Shown: one piece after another, positions 46,209-56,900 of the stretch
How the letters are laid out: each line of letters opens with the position of its first letter
Position numbering within the stretch: position 1 is the first letter of the stretch
Assembly (NCBI GenBank): GCA_016707285.1
Contig: JADJIA010000014.1
Span: forward strand, 1 to 64,000
From: Ignavibacteriales bacterium
GTDB lineage: Bacteria > Bacteroidota > Ignavibacteria > Ignavibacteriales > Ignavibacteriaceae
Length of the DNA: 64,000 nucleotides
Direction: 5' to 3'
The notes under the pieces: generated by a model
Databases searched by the model: none
Told to the model about the DNA's origin: nothing
Seen by the model: the letters and a program-made list of their open reading frames with translations, nothing else
Position numbers and translations under genes: made by a program

Positions 46209-49031
46209 ATGAAAAAGCTATTTATTGTTGTGATGTTATTAATAAGTGGTGTTTTTGCGCAGGAACTTGAATGGACACCCTATTTTGCAACTCCCGAAGA
46301 TTCCATCGTAATAATTTATGATGCTTCAAAAGGGAACGGTGGATTGGTCGGTGTTTTTCCGATTTATGCTCATACAGGTGTGATCACCAGCGAAAGCACC
46401 AGCCCCTCCGACTGGCGTTATGTGAAAACCCAGTGGGGGCAAAACACTCCCGAAACCCAACTGACCTTTATAAGTGGCACCAAATGGAAAATAGCCTTTA
46501 AAATTCGTGATTATTACGGCATACCTGCAAATGAAACAGTGCTTCAGCTTGCTTTTGTTTTCAGAAACTCTGCCGGTACTCTAACCGGTAAAACCTCTGA
46601 TGGTGGCGACATTTTTCTTCCCTTGTCAACCCCGGGACAAACAGCTGCGATCCTGCAACCTCCTGTTTCAGGTATAATAGCTCAGAACACCAATGTTCCT
46701 GTTCTCGCCATCGGTGCTCCTGGTACCCAGACCATGAAATTGTTTATAAATGGAAGTGAAGTTGCTTCGGTTAATAACGACTCGATAACATATCAATTAA
46801 CCGCTTCTTCGATGGGTAAAACCAGGATCAAAGTCGTGGCAATTGACGGCATTGGTGGTCAGGGTGCGGATTCAGTATATTATGTTGTAAGAGGGACCAC
46901 TCCCGTTCAGGCTCTTCCCGGTGGAGTAAAGGATGGTATTAATTATACCTCGGCTACTTCTGCAACTATGGTTCTTTATGCACCTTCAAAACAATTTGTT
47001 TATCTCATTGGTGACATGAATAACTGGGAGATTGACCCTCTCCATGAGTTATATAAAACACCCGATGGAAACCGTTACTGGTTACAACTAAACAACCTGA
47101 CCGCAGGAAAAGAATATCGTTTTCAATATCTGGTTGATAATGCAATTAAAATTGGCGATCCTTACTCCGAAAAAGTACTGGACCCCTGGAATGACAAGTA
47201 TATTGACAGTTTAAGATATCCGGGATTAATTCAATATCCCGTTGGGCTCACATCCAATGTGGTTTCTGTAATGCAACCGGGTCAAACTCCTTATCAATGG
47301 CAGGTAACAAATTTCCAAAAACCTGCTAAAGAGAAACTTGTGGTTTACGAACTTCTTATCAGAGATTTTACATCAGCACAAACATATAAATCGATAACCG
47401 ACACTCTTGGATATCTTCAGAGATTAGGGATCAACTGTCTCGAATTGATGCCTGTTATGGAATTTGAAGGCAACAACAGTTGGGGTTATAACCCGATGTT
47501 CCACATGGCAGTTGATAAATGGTATGGTCCCCGCAATGAGTTGAAGAAACTGATTGACGAAGCTCATAAAAAAGGTATCGCAGTGGTTCTTGATATGGTT
47601 TTAAATCATGCATTTGGTTTAAATCCAATGGTAAGACTTTATTGGGATGCCGCAAACAACAGACCGGCAGCCAACAGTCCCTGGTTTAATGCAATCCCGC
47701 GCCATCCTTACAATGTTGGTTACGATTTTAATCATGAAACCCAGGCGACCAAAGACTATGTGGACAGAGTTAACAAGTTTTGGATTGAAGAATACAAATT
47801 TGATGGTTTCAGATTCGATTTATCAAAAGGATTCACCCAGACCAACAGTGGATCGAATGTTGGGCAATGGGGTCAGTATGATCAATCGAGAATTAACCTT
47901 TTAAAAAGAATGGCTCAGCAGATTTGGACCGTTGATCCAAATTCTTATGTAATTCTTGAACATTTTGCCGATAACAATGAAGAGATTGTACTCGCTAATG
48001 AAGGAATGATGTTGTGGGGTAATCACAATTCAAACTACAATGAAGCAACAATGGGATGGCATGATAACAACAAGTCGAATTTCAGCGGCGTTTCATGGAA
48101 AAACAGAAATTTCAGCTCTCCAAAACTTGTTGGTTACATGGAGTCTCATGATGAAGAGAGACTGATGTTCAAAAATCTTCAGTATGGTGCTTCAAGTGGT
48201 AATTATAGCATAAAAAACCTCGGAACTGCAATTGCCCGTCAGAAACTTGCCGGTGCTTTCTTCTTTACAGTACCCGGGCCCAAAATGATCTGGCAGTTTG
48301 GTGAACTTGGTTATGATCTGTCAATTTTTTATCCATGCGGTGATGACGGTTGTAAAACCGATCCCAAACCGGTAAAATGGGAATACTGGCAGGAAACAAG
48401 CAGAGTAAATCTCTACAAAACATATGCCGAACTTATCAAGTTAAAACAGAACTACCCGGCTTTTAGCAGTACCGATTTCACGATTGATGCCGGAACTGCA
48501 ATGAAAAAGATCAAGATTAACGACGCTTCGATGAATGTGACGATCGTTGGTAATTTTGGTGTTACGCAGGCAAGTTTTAACCCCGGATTCCAAAACACAG
48601 GAATGTGGTTTGATTTTTTCTCGGGTGATACAATAATGGTAAGCGATGTTAATATGTCGGTTTCATTGCTCCCGGGTGAGTTTAAGATTTACACAACCGT
48701 AAAACTTCCAACCCCGGAGGCGGGGATTGCCACTTCGATTTTTGAAAAAGATGAAAATGAGATTCCGGTTGATTTTAATTTGGATCAAAATTTCCCAAAT
48801 CCATTTAATCCTTCAACTACAATAAGTTTTACCATCCCAAATTCGGGGATAGTAAATCTTGCGGTGTATAATTCAATTGGTGAACTTGTGAAAGTTCTTG
48901 TTAACGAGCAGATGGCGCAAGGGAGATATACGACCAATTTTGATGCCACCGACCTTTCCAGTGGAATTTATTTTTACCGGCTTGTTTCCAACGGAACTGT
49001 ACTCAGCAAAAAAATGATACTTTTGAAGTAG
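46209..49031 (+). CDS. Secreted GH13 alpha-amylase-family enzyme with CBM48-like and T9SS domains
   Basis: 940 aa. Signal peptide ending VFAQ (about 18). N-terminal beta domains with starch-binding features are followed by a CBM48-like segment (ATMVLYAPSKQFVYLIGDMNNWEID, about 248-275). The GH13 barrel shows all four regions: VVLDMVLNHAFG, FDGFRFDLSKG (nucleophile Asp near 537), VILEHFADN (acid/base Glu near 583) and YMESHDEERL (near 645). A beta domain and a type-A T9SS domain follow (NFPNPFNPSTTISFTIPNSG ... KKMILLK). It would hydrolyse alpha-glucans at the cell surface. Uninterrupted, unlike several other T9SS genes here. Confidence 0.93.
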   Translation: MKKLFIVVMLLISGVFAQELEWTPYFATPEDSIVIIYDASKGNGGLVGVFPIYAHTGVITSESTSPSDWRYVKTQWGQNTPETQLTFISGTKWKIAFKIRDYYGIPANETVLQLAFVFRNSAGTLTGKTSDGGDIFLPLSTPGQTAAILQPPVSGIIAQNTNVPVLAIGAPGTQTMKLFINGSEVASVNNDSITYQLTASSMGKTRIKVVAIDGIGGQGADSVYYVVRGTTPVQALPGGVKDGINYTSATSATMVLYAPSKQFVYLIGDMNNWEIDPLHELYKTPDGNRYWLQLNNLTAGKEYRFQYLVDNAIKIGDPYSEKVLDPWNDKYIDSLRYPGLIQYPVGLTSNVVSVMQPGQTPYQWQVTNFQKPAKEKLVVYELLIRDFTSAQTYKSITDTLGYLQRLGINCLELMPVMEFEGNNSWGYNPMFHMAVDKWYGPRNELKKLIDEAHKKGIAVVLDMVLNHAFGLNPMVRLYWDAANNRPAANSPWFNAIPRHPYNVGYDFNHETQATKDYVDRVNKFWIEEYKFDGFRFDLSKGFTQTNSGSNVGQWGQYDQSRINLLKRMAQQIWTVDPNSYVILEHFADNNEEIVLANEGMMLWGNHNSNYNEATMGWHDNNKSNFSGVSWKNRNFSSPKLVGYMESHDEERLMFKNLQYGASSGNYSIKNLGTAIARQKLAGAFFFTVPGPKMIWQFGELGYDLSIFYPCGDDGCKTDPKPVKWEYWQETSRVNLYKTYAELIKLKQNYPAFSSTDFTIDAGTAMKKIKINDASMNVTIVGNFGVTQASFNPGFQNTGMWFDFFSGDTIMVSDVNMSVSLLPGEFKIYTTVKLPTPEAGIATSIFEKDENEIPVDFNLDQNFPNPFNPSTTISFTIPNSGIVNLAVYNSIGELVKVLVNEQMAQGRYTTNFDATDLSSGIYFYRLVSNGTVLSKKMILLK

Positions 49032-49094
49032 TCTGTTAATTTTTTAAGTTAGAAAACAAAAAGACTGTTAACTATCCGTAATAGAGAGCAATAT

Positions 49095-50096
49095 TTGAAA
49101 TCAATAAAAGTATCAATTGTTTTTATCCTTTCTGTCCTTCTGTTGCAGGGATGCAAGACTTCTCCACCGGTTGAAGTAGAGAGTGAAGCGACCGGCAGGG
49201 TGGCGGTATCAGGAAGTCCTGAAAATGCCGCAATATTCGTTGATGATGTTATGTCAGGAAGTTTTCTGCCCGATACACTTACATTAAAAACAGGCACTCA
49301 TGCTATTAGAGTTGAAAAAGACGGTTATGTTTCAGAAGCTAAAAATGTAACAGTTTCCAAAAACTCTTTTTCGGAAGAAGTTTTTAATCTTGCCCCCGTT
49401 ACGGAGAAAAAGCTTGTACTTCTGGAAGATTTTGCGAATGTAAGTTGTGTACCGTGTGTCCAGTCAAATCTTGTTATCAGGTCTCTGATGGCAGGAACAT
49501 ACAGTAGCGAACAGTTGCTTGTTATCAAGTATCATGTCAGTTACCCTTCGCCTCAGGATCTTTTTTATCAGGCAAACAAAGCTGTAATTGATAAAAGAGC
49601 ACAGTTTTATAATGTATTTTCCACTCCCACATCGTATGTTGATGGTAAATTAAAACCGATTTCAAGCGATTCGATTCAGATCAAACAATATGTTGATCAG
49701 CAGTTGGCAACTTCTGCAAAATTCAGAGTGACGGTGACAGATTCAGTTGGTGGTGGAATGATCTTTGCAAGAGCTGCACTTAGAGTTATCGATCCAACTG
49801 TTCTCACACCTGCTCTCACTGGTAATCTAATTCTTCATGTTATGGCAATTCAATCAGAGACATCATTTGCAACCCCTCCGGGATCAAATGGTGAGACAGT
49901 GTTTTATGATGTGGTGCGCGGGTTTTTCACAGGCGCTGACGGCACGGCAGCCAATTTTACTTATTTTGGTGAAGAACTCAGTTTCAATTTGTCAATTCCG
50001 GTTGGTAACGGATGGGATATGACAAAAATCAAAGTTGTTGCTTTTCTGCAAAACAAACTTACAAAAGAGATATACCAGGCTGCATTTTCAAACTAA
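49095..50096 (+). CDS. Lipoprotein with PEGA domain and Omp28-like thioredoxin-fold domain
   Basis: 333 aa, starting at a TTG (49095). The signal FILSVLLLQGC has a lipobox Cys near residue 20. A PEGA domain (GRVAVSGSPENAAIFVDDVMSG ... GTHAIRVEKDGYVSE, about 34-75) is followed by an Omp28-related domain opening VLLEDFANVSCVPCVQSN, with a CxxC pair, YHVSYPSPQDLF and TPTSYVDGK. Omp28-like proteins are outer-membrane-associated thioredoxin-fold proteins of Bacteroidota. It heads a compact operon with a T9SS protein, a TlpA-like thioredoxin and a DUF6029 barrel. Confidence 0.82.
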   Translation: MKSIKVSIVFILSVLLLQGCKTSPPVEVESEATGRVAVSGSPENAAIFVDDVMSGSFLPDTLTLKTGTHAIRVEKDGYVSEAKNVTVSKNSFSEEVFNLAPVTEKKLVLLEDFANVSCVPCVQSNLVIRSLMAGTYSSEQLLVIKYHVSYPSPQDLFYQANKAVIDKRAQFYNVFSTPTSYVDGKLKPISSDSIQIKQYVDQQLATSAKFRVTVTDSVGGGMIFARAALRVIDPTVLTPALTGNLILHVMAIQSETSFATPPGSNGETVFYDVVRGFFTGADGTAANFTYFGEELSFNLSIPVGNGWDMTKIKVVAFLQNKLTKEIYQAAFSN

Positions 50097-50107
50097 CTAA
50101 ATTAACC

Positions 50108-50833
50108 ATGAAAAACACGATATTGGCTTTTTCACTGTTTCTGTTTTTAACATTTTCAGCGGATGCCCAGACTTTCCAATTCTATCCAATTCATACTGTT
50201 GTTAACGACACACTTGGAAGCGAAATGATCTTCGATTTTGAATTGAAGAACATTTCCACCGTGCCACAAACCGTTTATATACTTCGAACCCGTGACCAGT
50301 TGCCAACTGACTGGACATCTTCTCTCTGTTTTGATGAGGGATGTTTTGCTCCATTTGTTGACAGCGTGGCAACCACACAGGATTATGGGAGTTCACCCAT
50401 TCTCCCCGGTGAGAGTAGAGATTTTTCAGTTCATGTATTCTCTTATGCAAACTTCGGTACCGGTTATGTTACCGTTAAAGCTGTGAATATGAACAATCCC
50501 AATGAGGTTTATGAAGCTGAGTTAACGGCTGCATCCGTTCTTGTATCGGTTGAAGACGAATCCAATATTTCCGGATTCTCTTTGGATCAAAATTATCCAA
50601 ATCCATTTAACCCCTCTACCACAATCAGTTTTTCACTTCCGTTTAGCAGTAATATTTCTTTGCTTCTCTACGATGCAAACGGGAAAGAGGTTGGGGTGAT
50701 AAAAGAAGGATACTATGCTTCGGGAAGCCACTCGGTGACAACCGACATGAACCATCTTTCCTCCGGAGTTTACTTTTATACATTAAAAACTGATAAATTC
50801 ACAGTTACCAAAAAAATGATCCTGGAGAAATAA
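50108..50833 (+). CDS. Small secreted protein with T9SS sorting domain
   Basis: 241 aa from the ATG at 50108, which begins a clean signal peptide (MKNTILAFSLFLFLTFSADAQ); upstream in-frame starts lie inside the previous gene and lack a signal. Residues about 22-150 are an Ig-like beta domain (FDFELKNISTVPQTVYILRTRDQLPTDW, then TVKAVNMNNP) of the kind seen in many Omp28/T9SS clusters. A type-A sorting domain follows (DQNYPNPFNPSTTISFSLPF ... KKMILEK). Two Cys in CFDEGCF may be redox-active or a disulfide (inference). Adjacent start and stop with tlpA-like gene (shared base). Confidence 0.8.
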   Translation: MKNTILAFSLFLFLTFSADAQTFQFYPIHTVVNDTLGSEMIFDFELKNISTVPQTVYILRTRDQLPTDWTSSLCFDEGCFAPFVDSVATTQDYGSSPILPGESRDFSVHVFSYANFGTGYVTVKAVNMNNPNEVYEAELTAASVLVSVEDESNISGFSLDQNYPNPFNPSTTISFSLPFSSNISLLLYDANGKEVGVIKEGYYASGSHSVTTDMNHLSSGVYFYTLKTDKFTVTKKMILEK

Positions 50834-51327
50834 TGAAATATTGCCTGATAGCGATAATCTTTCTGTTTACTACTTCACTTTATGCCCAGGAAGGGAAAAT
50901 TGCTCCCGGATTCAGGCTCGAAAATCTTGATGGAGAGATCATCACCCTCGAGGAAAACCTTGGTGGAGGTCCAATCTTAATCAGTTTTTGGGCTACATGG
51001 TGTAAACCCTGCATCGAAGAGCTTCCCGAAATCGAAAAAATATATGATGAACTGAAGGAAAAGGGGTTAAAAGCCTTTGCTATCTCTGTGGATGGTGAAA
51101 AAAGTGTGGCTAAGGTAGAACCATTTGTGAAGGCAAAAAAACTTTCGGTTCCTGTGCTGCTCGATACAAATTCAGACATCGCCAGAATTTATTATGCAAC
51201 TACTGTACCTTTTACAGTAATCATAGATTCAAAAGGAGAAATTGTCTATTCTCATTCCGGATACAAAAAAGGAGATGAAATTCAGCTTAAAGCGAAATTG
51301 GTTGAAATTCTCGGTGCTGTTTTATGA
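50833..51327 (+). CDS. TlpA/ResA-like periplasmic thioredoxin
   Basis: 164 aa. Signal peptide (IAIIFLFTTSLYAQEG), then an AhpC/TSA-Redoxin-like domain: APGFRLENLDGEIITLEENLG, the active-site FWATWCKPCIEELPEI with WCxxC, AISVDGEKSVAKV, YYATTVPFTVIIDSKGEIVYSHSGY containing the cis-Pro. It would reduce disulfides of exported proteins. Position between a T9SS protein and an outer-membrane barrel, with four-base overlap to the next gene, suggests redox maintenance of this operon's products. Confidence 0.92.
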   Translation: MKYCLIAIIFLFTTSLYAQEGKIAPGFRLENLDGEIITLEENLGGGPILISFWATWCKPCIEELPEIEKIYDELKEKGLKAFAISVDGEKSVAKVEPFVKAKKLSVPVLLDTNSDIARIYYATTVPFTVIIDSKGEIVYSHSGYKKGDEIQLKAKLVEILGAVL

Positions 51328-52856
51328 AAAAATCTTTACTCCTTTTACCCCTCATATTATTTACCGGAGTTCTCTTTTCTCAGGATATCCCGGCGCCAAA
51401 ACTCCCACAGGGAGTAAGCATGTTTAATCAGATGAAGGCTTCTTACGATCTTGAACTCAAAAGAGCGATTTTTGAAGATTGGTTGAATATCGATTACAGG
51501 TATGAAAATTTTTCGGCGGGAATAAGATATGAAACTTTCCAGCCGAATGACCCAAGTCCCGCAATCAGCAGGGGTAAAGAAAATTATTCCGATATCGCGT
51601 TTAAGTATTTCACCGTTAATTTTGGTAGTAAAAAGACAAATATTGAAATAACCGCCGGCAATTATTATGCGATGATAGGCAGGGGGATGATTCTAAAAAG
51701 TTATGAAGACAGAAATCTCAGACTTGATAACAACTTATTGGGAATGCTCGTTAAAGTTAATTATGCAAATTTTAGGATGACTGCACTCACCGGAACTGCA
51801 GCCAATTCAGAAAATGAGAGAAAAGATTTCCTCTATCTTGCTGATGTCGAGTTTAGAGGTTTAAAGTGGCTAAAGGCTGGTGCCACTTTTGCATCAAACA
51901 AACCTGATTATGACCAGGCTGCAAGGACAGATGTTGGTGCGCTAAGACTACAAACCTCTTTTGAAGGCTTTGATGCTTATGTTGAATATGGTCTTAAAAA
52001 GAATGCCGACATCCAAAACAGGATTTTCAACAGCACAGAGAGTTTTATCGGTAAAGGAATATATGCGTCCGCATCCTATTACCTCGGTGATTATTCTTTG
52101 ACGGGTGAGTATAAATTGTATGATAATTTTGGATTTAAGAGTAACGACCAGACCGTTAACTATAACCAGCCCCCCTCAACAAGAAAAGATTACACCTATC
52201 AACTGTTTAACAGACATCCTTCAACTTTGGATTCAGATAATGAACAGGGATTCCAGATTGAAGCGAATGCCAACTTCACTTCCACATCGTCATTACTTCT
52301 TCAGTATTCTGAAACCAAAACACTCGGTAAGGATTCGTATAATCAAAGAATATTGGGACAAAATCTGGACCCAAGGTTGCGTCATCGCGAGGTTTCGGGG
52401 CAGTATTCCAATATGTGGTCTGATGACCTGAAAACCATTTTTGCTTTTGGATATAATGAAGAACTTGAGGAGAACACTCGAAATTACACAGGTGTTGTTG
52501 ATGTCAGGTATTCTTTTGATCCGATTAATACACTCCGTTTGATCGTTGAGCATCAGCAGACTGAAAACAGGACAACATCTGCAAATTATTTCACAGATGT
52601 TTTGTCTCTTGAATATCTTCGTTCACCACGATATTCAATTGCGTGGGTGATGGAAATGAAAACTTCTGAACCGGTACCGGGTAACACTGTAAGATTGTTA
52701 TGGAACTACATTCAGGGAACGATCAAAATTGGTGAACACACCGACCTGAGTCTTCTTGCAGGATCGAGGCAGGCCGGAGTTATCTGTATTGGCGGAGTTT
52801 GCAGATATGAACCCGAGTTTAGGGGAGTTGAACTTAAAATGGTTAACAGATTCTAA
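51324..52856 (+). CDS. DUF6029-like outer-membrane beta-barrel protein
   Basis: 510 aa. Signal peptide ending LFSQ. The mature protein is a succession of amphipathic strands (FSAGIRYETFQPND, YSDIAFKYFTVNFGSKKTNIEITAGNYYAMIGRGMIL, GIYASASYYLGDYSLTGEYKLYDN) and ends KMVNRF with a terminal aromatic, as outer-membrane barrels do. The GRGMILKSYEDRNLRLDN segment matches the DUF6029 family as I remember it. That family is frequently encoded next to Omp28-like and TlpA proteins in Bacteroidota. Function unknown. Last gene of the four-gene operon. Confidence 0.78.
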   Translation: MKKSLLLLPLILFTGVLFSQDIPAPKLPQGVSMFNQMKASYDLELKRAIFEDWLNIDYRYENFSAGIRYETFQPNDPSPAISRGKENYSDIAFKYFTVNFGSKKTNIEITAGNYYAMIGRGMILKSYEDRNLRLDNNLLGMLVKVNYANFRMTALTGTAANSENERKDFLYLADVEFRGLKWLKAGATFASNKPDYDQAARTDVGALRLQTSFEGFDAYVEYGLKKNADIQNRIFNSTESFIGKGIYASASYYLGDYSLTGEYKLYDNFGFKSNDQTVNYNQPPSTRKDYTYQLFNRHPSTLDSDNEQGFQIEANANFTSTSSLLLQYSETKTLGKDSYNQRILGQNLDPRLRHREVSGQYSNMWSDDLKTIFAFGYNEELEENTRNYTGVVDVRYSFDPINTLRLIVEHQQTENRTTSANYFTDVLSLEYLRSPRYSIAWVMEMKTSEPVPGNTVRLLWNYIQGTIKIGEHTDLSLLAGSRQAGVICIGGVCRYEPEFRGVELKMVNRF

Positions 52857-52976
52857 AATTTAATTTGGGAATTTGCTGAATCTTTCTTAATATAGTGGTT
52901 GATTCTATTTAATTTGAGTGAAATTGTCTCATTACCCTGTTACAGTTGTGATATTTGCACTAAAGGAACCGATAAT

Positions 52977-53351
52977 TTGATCCGGCTATTTTTAATCTTG
53001 ATTTTTTCTGCTGCAGCAGCAGGAACATACTATCTCCTTCTTGATGGTTATGGTGGACCCTTTGATGGTTTTATCAATAATTATGCTTTGGAGATTTGTG
53101 TAGTAATTGTCGCATATTTTATGAGTGTGTTATTCAAGAAAATTAGCGGTAACAAATTTGCCAAAGCGATAATAATATTCATTTTGGCTTCCTGCATCGA
53201 GGTTGCCCAATACTTCGATTTTAATCTGTTTGGAAGTCTTTTTGATCCACTCGATTTTGTGTTTTATGCATCCGCACTTGCTTTTGCCCTCTTTATTGAT
53301 ATTCAGGTGATCCCAAGGCTTGACGGCACTTATGAAAAAATCAAATTTTAA
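52977..53351 (+). CDS. DUF2809-like membrane protein
   Basis: About 124 aa from a TTG at 52977 preceded by AAAGGA; a longer frame from TTG 52899 adds a Cys-rich stretch that does not look native. Four membrane segments: LFLILIFSAAAAGTYYLLL, ALEICVVIVAYFMSVLF, KAIIIFILASCIEVAQYF and DPLDFVFYASALAFALFID. The CIEVAQYF...LFDPLDFVFY pattern is that of DUF2809/VanZ-related small membrane proteins. Function unknown. Probably co-transcribed with the haem-binding gene 9 bases downstream. Confidence 0.6.
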   Translation: MIRLFLILIFSAAAAGTYYLLLDGYGGPFDGFINNYALEICVVIVAYFMSVLFKKISGNKFAKAIIIFILASCIEVAQYFDFNLFGSLFDPLDFVFYASALAFALFIDIQVIPRLDGTYEKIKF

Positions 53352-53360
53352 GGAGTTTTA

Positions 53361-53891
53361 ATGGCATCACCACGAAAGATATTTAAATATGTGGGAATAG
53401 GTGTCGGAGTCCTGTTCCTTTCGATTCAAATATTTCAAGTTGATCATACTAATCCAGCTGTGAGGGGAGAACCAAATTGGGATTCTCCAAGGACGAGAGA
53501 ACTTGCCAAAAAGGCGTGTTTTGATTGCCACAGCAACGAGACAAACTGGCCATGGTATTCTTATGTTGCTCCTGTCTCCTGGAGAGTTTACAACCATGTA
53601 TATAACGGTCGCAGACATTTTAATTTCTCTGATTATCCTCTTGGAACAAAAGAACCTGAAGAAGCGATAGAAGTGATTCAAAAAGGTGAAATGCCCCTTT
53701 CTGATTATTTAATTCTTCATGCAGAAGCTGATCTTACAATCATGGAAAAAGCCGAACTGATAAAAGGTCTTCAGAAAACTTTTAGTACAACTCCCACACC
53801 CGGAGCCCAGGAATTTAAAGAGATGAAAGATTCATCCAAAATTGAGAATGGCAGGGATAAGCGGGAGAAAGCAGAAGGCGAAAAATATTAA
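53361..53891 (+). CDS. Haem-binding domain protein (Haem_bd, single CxxCH)
   Basis: 176 aa. N-terminal membrane anchor (YVGIGVGVLFLSIQIFQV), then the family core: WDSPRTRELAKKACFDCHSNETNWPWYSYVAPVSW with a CxxCH haem c site, a following HFNFSDYP and GEMPLSDYLILHAEADLT. Haem_bd proteins are small periplasmic haem proteins, often near peroxidases or respiratory genes; the partner is not in this window. A Lys/Glu-rich C-terminal tail follows. A bidirectional terminator separates it from the tricorn-like gene. Confidence 0.88.
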   Translation: MASPRKIFKYVGIGVGVLFLSIQIFQVDHTNPAVRGEPNWDSPRTRELAKKACFDCHSNETNWPWYSYVAPVSWRVYNHVYNGRRHFNFSDYPLGTKEPEEAIEVIQKGEMPLSDYLILHAEADLTIMEKAELIKGLQKTFSTTPTPGAQEFKEMKDSSKIENGRDKREKAEGEKY

Positions 53892-53905
53892 GGTTTTAAT
53901 TTTAT

Positions 53906-53943
53906 AAAAAAGGCTGCCCGATTTGGAGCAGCCTTTTTTTTGT
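53906..53943 (+). terminator. Bidirectional intrinsic terminator
   Basis: AAAAAAGGCTGC (53906-53917) pairs with GCAGCCTTTTTT (53928-53939), with T-runs on both strands. It lies between the convergent haem-binding gene (+) and the tricorn-like gene (-). Confidence 0.85.
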
Positions 53944-53947
53944 TTAA

Positions 53948-56900
53948 TTATTTCGATTTATCGGGATATTTAACTTTACCCGGCTTTTTTGGCGGATTAT
54001 TTTTTAGAGCTTCAAGCATCAAATCGATCGCTTTGTTTAGTTGCTGATCGTTTCCTTTTGCAAGCTCATGAGGATAGTTCTCGACATCAAAGTCAGGATC
54101 AACTCCATAACCTTCAATTCCAAGTTCGCCATTTAGTTCTCTGTAACCAAAAGATGGAGCGGTAACATAACCACCGTCGATAAGTCCGGGGGCACCACTG
54201 ATTCCAACAAGACCACCCCAGGTCCTTTTACCAACAAGTTTGCCAAGTCCTGCAGCCTTGAAGTAGGCAGGGAAAGCATCACCACCTGAACCTGACCAGC
54301 CATTTATTAACATAACTTTGGGTCCAAAATGACCGATGAATGGTGTGTGCCAGTCCTCAAATCCATTGCGAGCCCAATAATTGTAGAGTTTTCTGTTCAG
54401 GAGTTCGATGAATCTGTCCGGGATTTGCCCACCGCTGTTAAATCTTTCATCTATGATAAGAGCTTCTTTTTCGAGCTGGCCCATAAACTGCATGTAGAGG
54501 TCTGTTTGTCCATCTATACCGGTGCTGGGGACATAGATATAACCAACTTTACCATTGGTTGCTGCATCAACTTTTTTACGGTTGTTCTCAATCCATGCAC
54601 GATATCTAAGAGTCTGCTCGCCGTCTTCAGGTTTAATCAGAATATCTCTTGAACCTGTTTTTTCCGGTTTTGAGTTAATGGTAAGCACGATGGTTTTTCC
54701 TGCGAGACCCTGGAATGCTTTCCATGGATCGGATTTCATATCGATTTCAACGCCATTAACTGCAATGATGTAGTCACCTTCTTTTACATTGAGACCGGGT
54801 AATCTCAGAGGTGATCTTACTTCAGAGGCATCCCATGGTGAGGGCTCGTAAATTTTTGAGATTTTATAGTAACCTGCGCTATAGTCGGGTTCAAAATCGC
54901 AACCAAGAACTCCAACTGATGAAGCTTTGGGACTTTCCATATCACCGCCGCCAACATAGGCATGGGAGACATTAAGTTCGGCAATCATCTCACCGATCAC
55001 ATAATTAAGGTCATTTCTGTGAGCAACATATGGAAGAAGTTTTCCGTAACGCTCTTTCATTTTCTTCCAGTCGAGTCCGTGCATGCCGGGATCATAGAAG
55101 AAATCGCGCTCAATTCTCCATGCGTCGTTAAATATCTGTTGCCATTCAAGCTTTGGGTCAACGGTAGCGTTCATGTCTGCAAACTTGAGCTTTCCATCGG
55201 CAACTTTCGCGCCGGGTGCTGCATCTATGATTGAATAAGAACGGTCGGGGGTCTGCACCAGAATCTTTTTGCCATCTGCTGAAAGCCTGAACTGGTTTAC
55301 ACCTTTTGTTACCTCTTTGTGTTCTCTCTTGTCAAGATCAAACTGCCAAAGGGTTCCACCTTCGCCATTCCACCCATCGGCTCCTGAAAACGAGATATAA
55401 AATACTTTACCTTCGGCGGCATACATTCCACTGGCGATTCCAAGTTTTTTGATAAGAGTTGTTCTGCTTTCGAGGTTGTTAAAATCGATTTTTATCGACT
55501 TATCTTCCTTTTTCACATCAGACTTTTCATCTTTTTTAGATTCGTCTTTTTTCTCATCTTTTTTAGCATCGTCCGTTTTTGCCTCCTCTTTTTTCTCTTC
55601 TTTTACTTCAACTTCATCGTTTTTAAGAGAGAAAATATCTTTCACAGTATCACGGAGAGTGACTGCATAAAGATTTGTAGAGTTGTTATAAATCCAGGTT
55701 GGGTCCTGATCAGAATAAGTGGCATCAAAGTTTTTCATCCCGTAGAAATAGAGATAATCACCTTTTGGGTCAAATGCAGGCACCGAGCAATTGTAGAAAT
55801 CGGAGAAAAGCTGTTTTGACTCGCCTGAATCCACATTATAAACGAAAATTGTAGAGTGGGCATACTGAGTGTTTTTGTCGTAGGCTACCCACTTACTGTC
55901 TGATGACCAGCTTATGCTGAAAAAATAGCCATAATCGTTTTTGTCAATTTTGGTTGTTTTATTGCTCTCGATGGAGTGGATAAAAAGATTGCCAAAATTA
56001 TCATTAAAAACAAGTTTTTTATTATCAGGTGACCAAAAGATTCCCTGTTTATAACTTTCACCAAGATTGGTTAACTTTTTGGCTTCTCCTTTACCATCGG
56101 CAGGTATGATATAAAGTTCATACTCACCGGAAGCATCTGAGAAGTAAGCTATATGTTTGCCATCCGGTGACCATGTGGGTTCTCTTTCGGCAACGCCGGA
56201 TGTATTGGTAAGATTTCTGGTGACACCATCTTTTACCGGAACTGTAAAGAGTTCACCTCTGGCTTCAAAGGCAGCTCTTTTTCCATCCCTTGAAATCTCG
56301 AAGTTACTTATAAATCTTTGGAGATTTTTAAGAGTGGGTCTTACCTGTGGCAGGTCAGATGGGATTGTTACTTTCACTTCGCCGGTTTTTCCTGTAACCA
56401 CATTAAGAACCAAAAGCTTGCCGCCATTCTCGAAGACAATTTCATCTTCACCGGCCGAGGGCCACTTTACATCATACTCGTCAAAAAATGTATGCTGTTT
56501 TACTTCTTTGGTTGTTGTGTTGTAGCTCCAAATATTAAGCTTTTTATTCCCGTCACGGTCGGATAAAAAGAAAATCCGGTCACCCAGCCACATAGGAATA
56601 CCATTTGAGGCTTCATGTTCAGCAATTTTTTCAGAAGTGTTGTTTTGGATATCGTAAATCCAGATTACACTCGCCATTCCACCGCGGTAGCGTTTCCATG
56701 TTCTGTTTTCAACAGCAATTGTCTGGAAGGCAATTTTTTTACCATCGGGACTAACAGAAGCGAACTCGCCATACTCGAGTGGAAGCAGCTCAGGCATTCC
56801 ACCTTTAACAGGTTGTTTCCAAAGTTTGTTGTATCTGTAAGAAGGGGAGTTTTGTTGTGATCTGAAAAGGATCGAATTTCCGTCAACAAACCATTCATTT

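Noticed and set aside
55449..55670. Plus-strand Ser/Phe-rich ORF opposite the tricorn-like gene
   Set aside because: It is the complement of the Lys/Asp/Glu-rich spacer of the protease; composition bias alone keeps it open.
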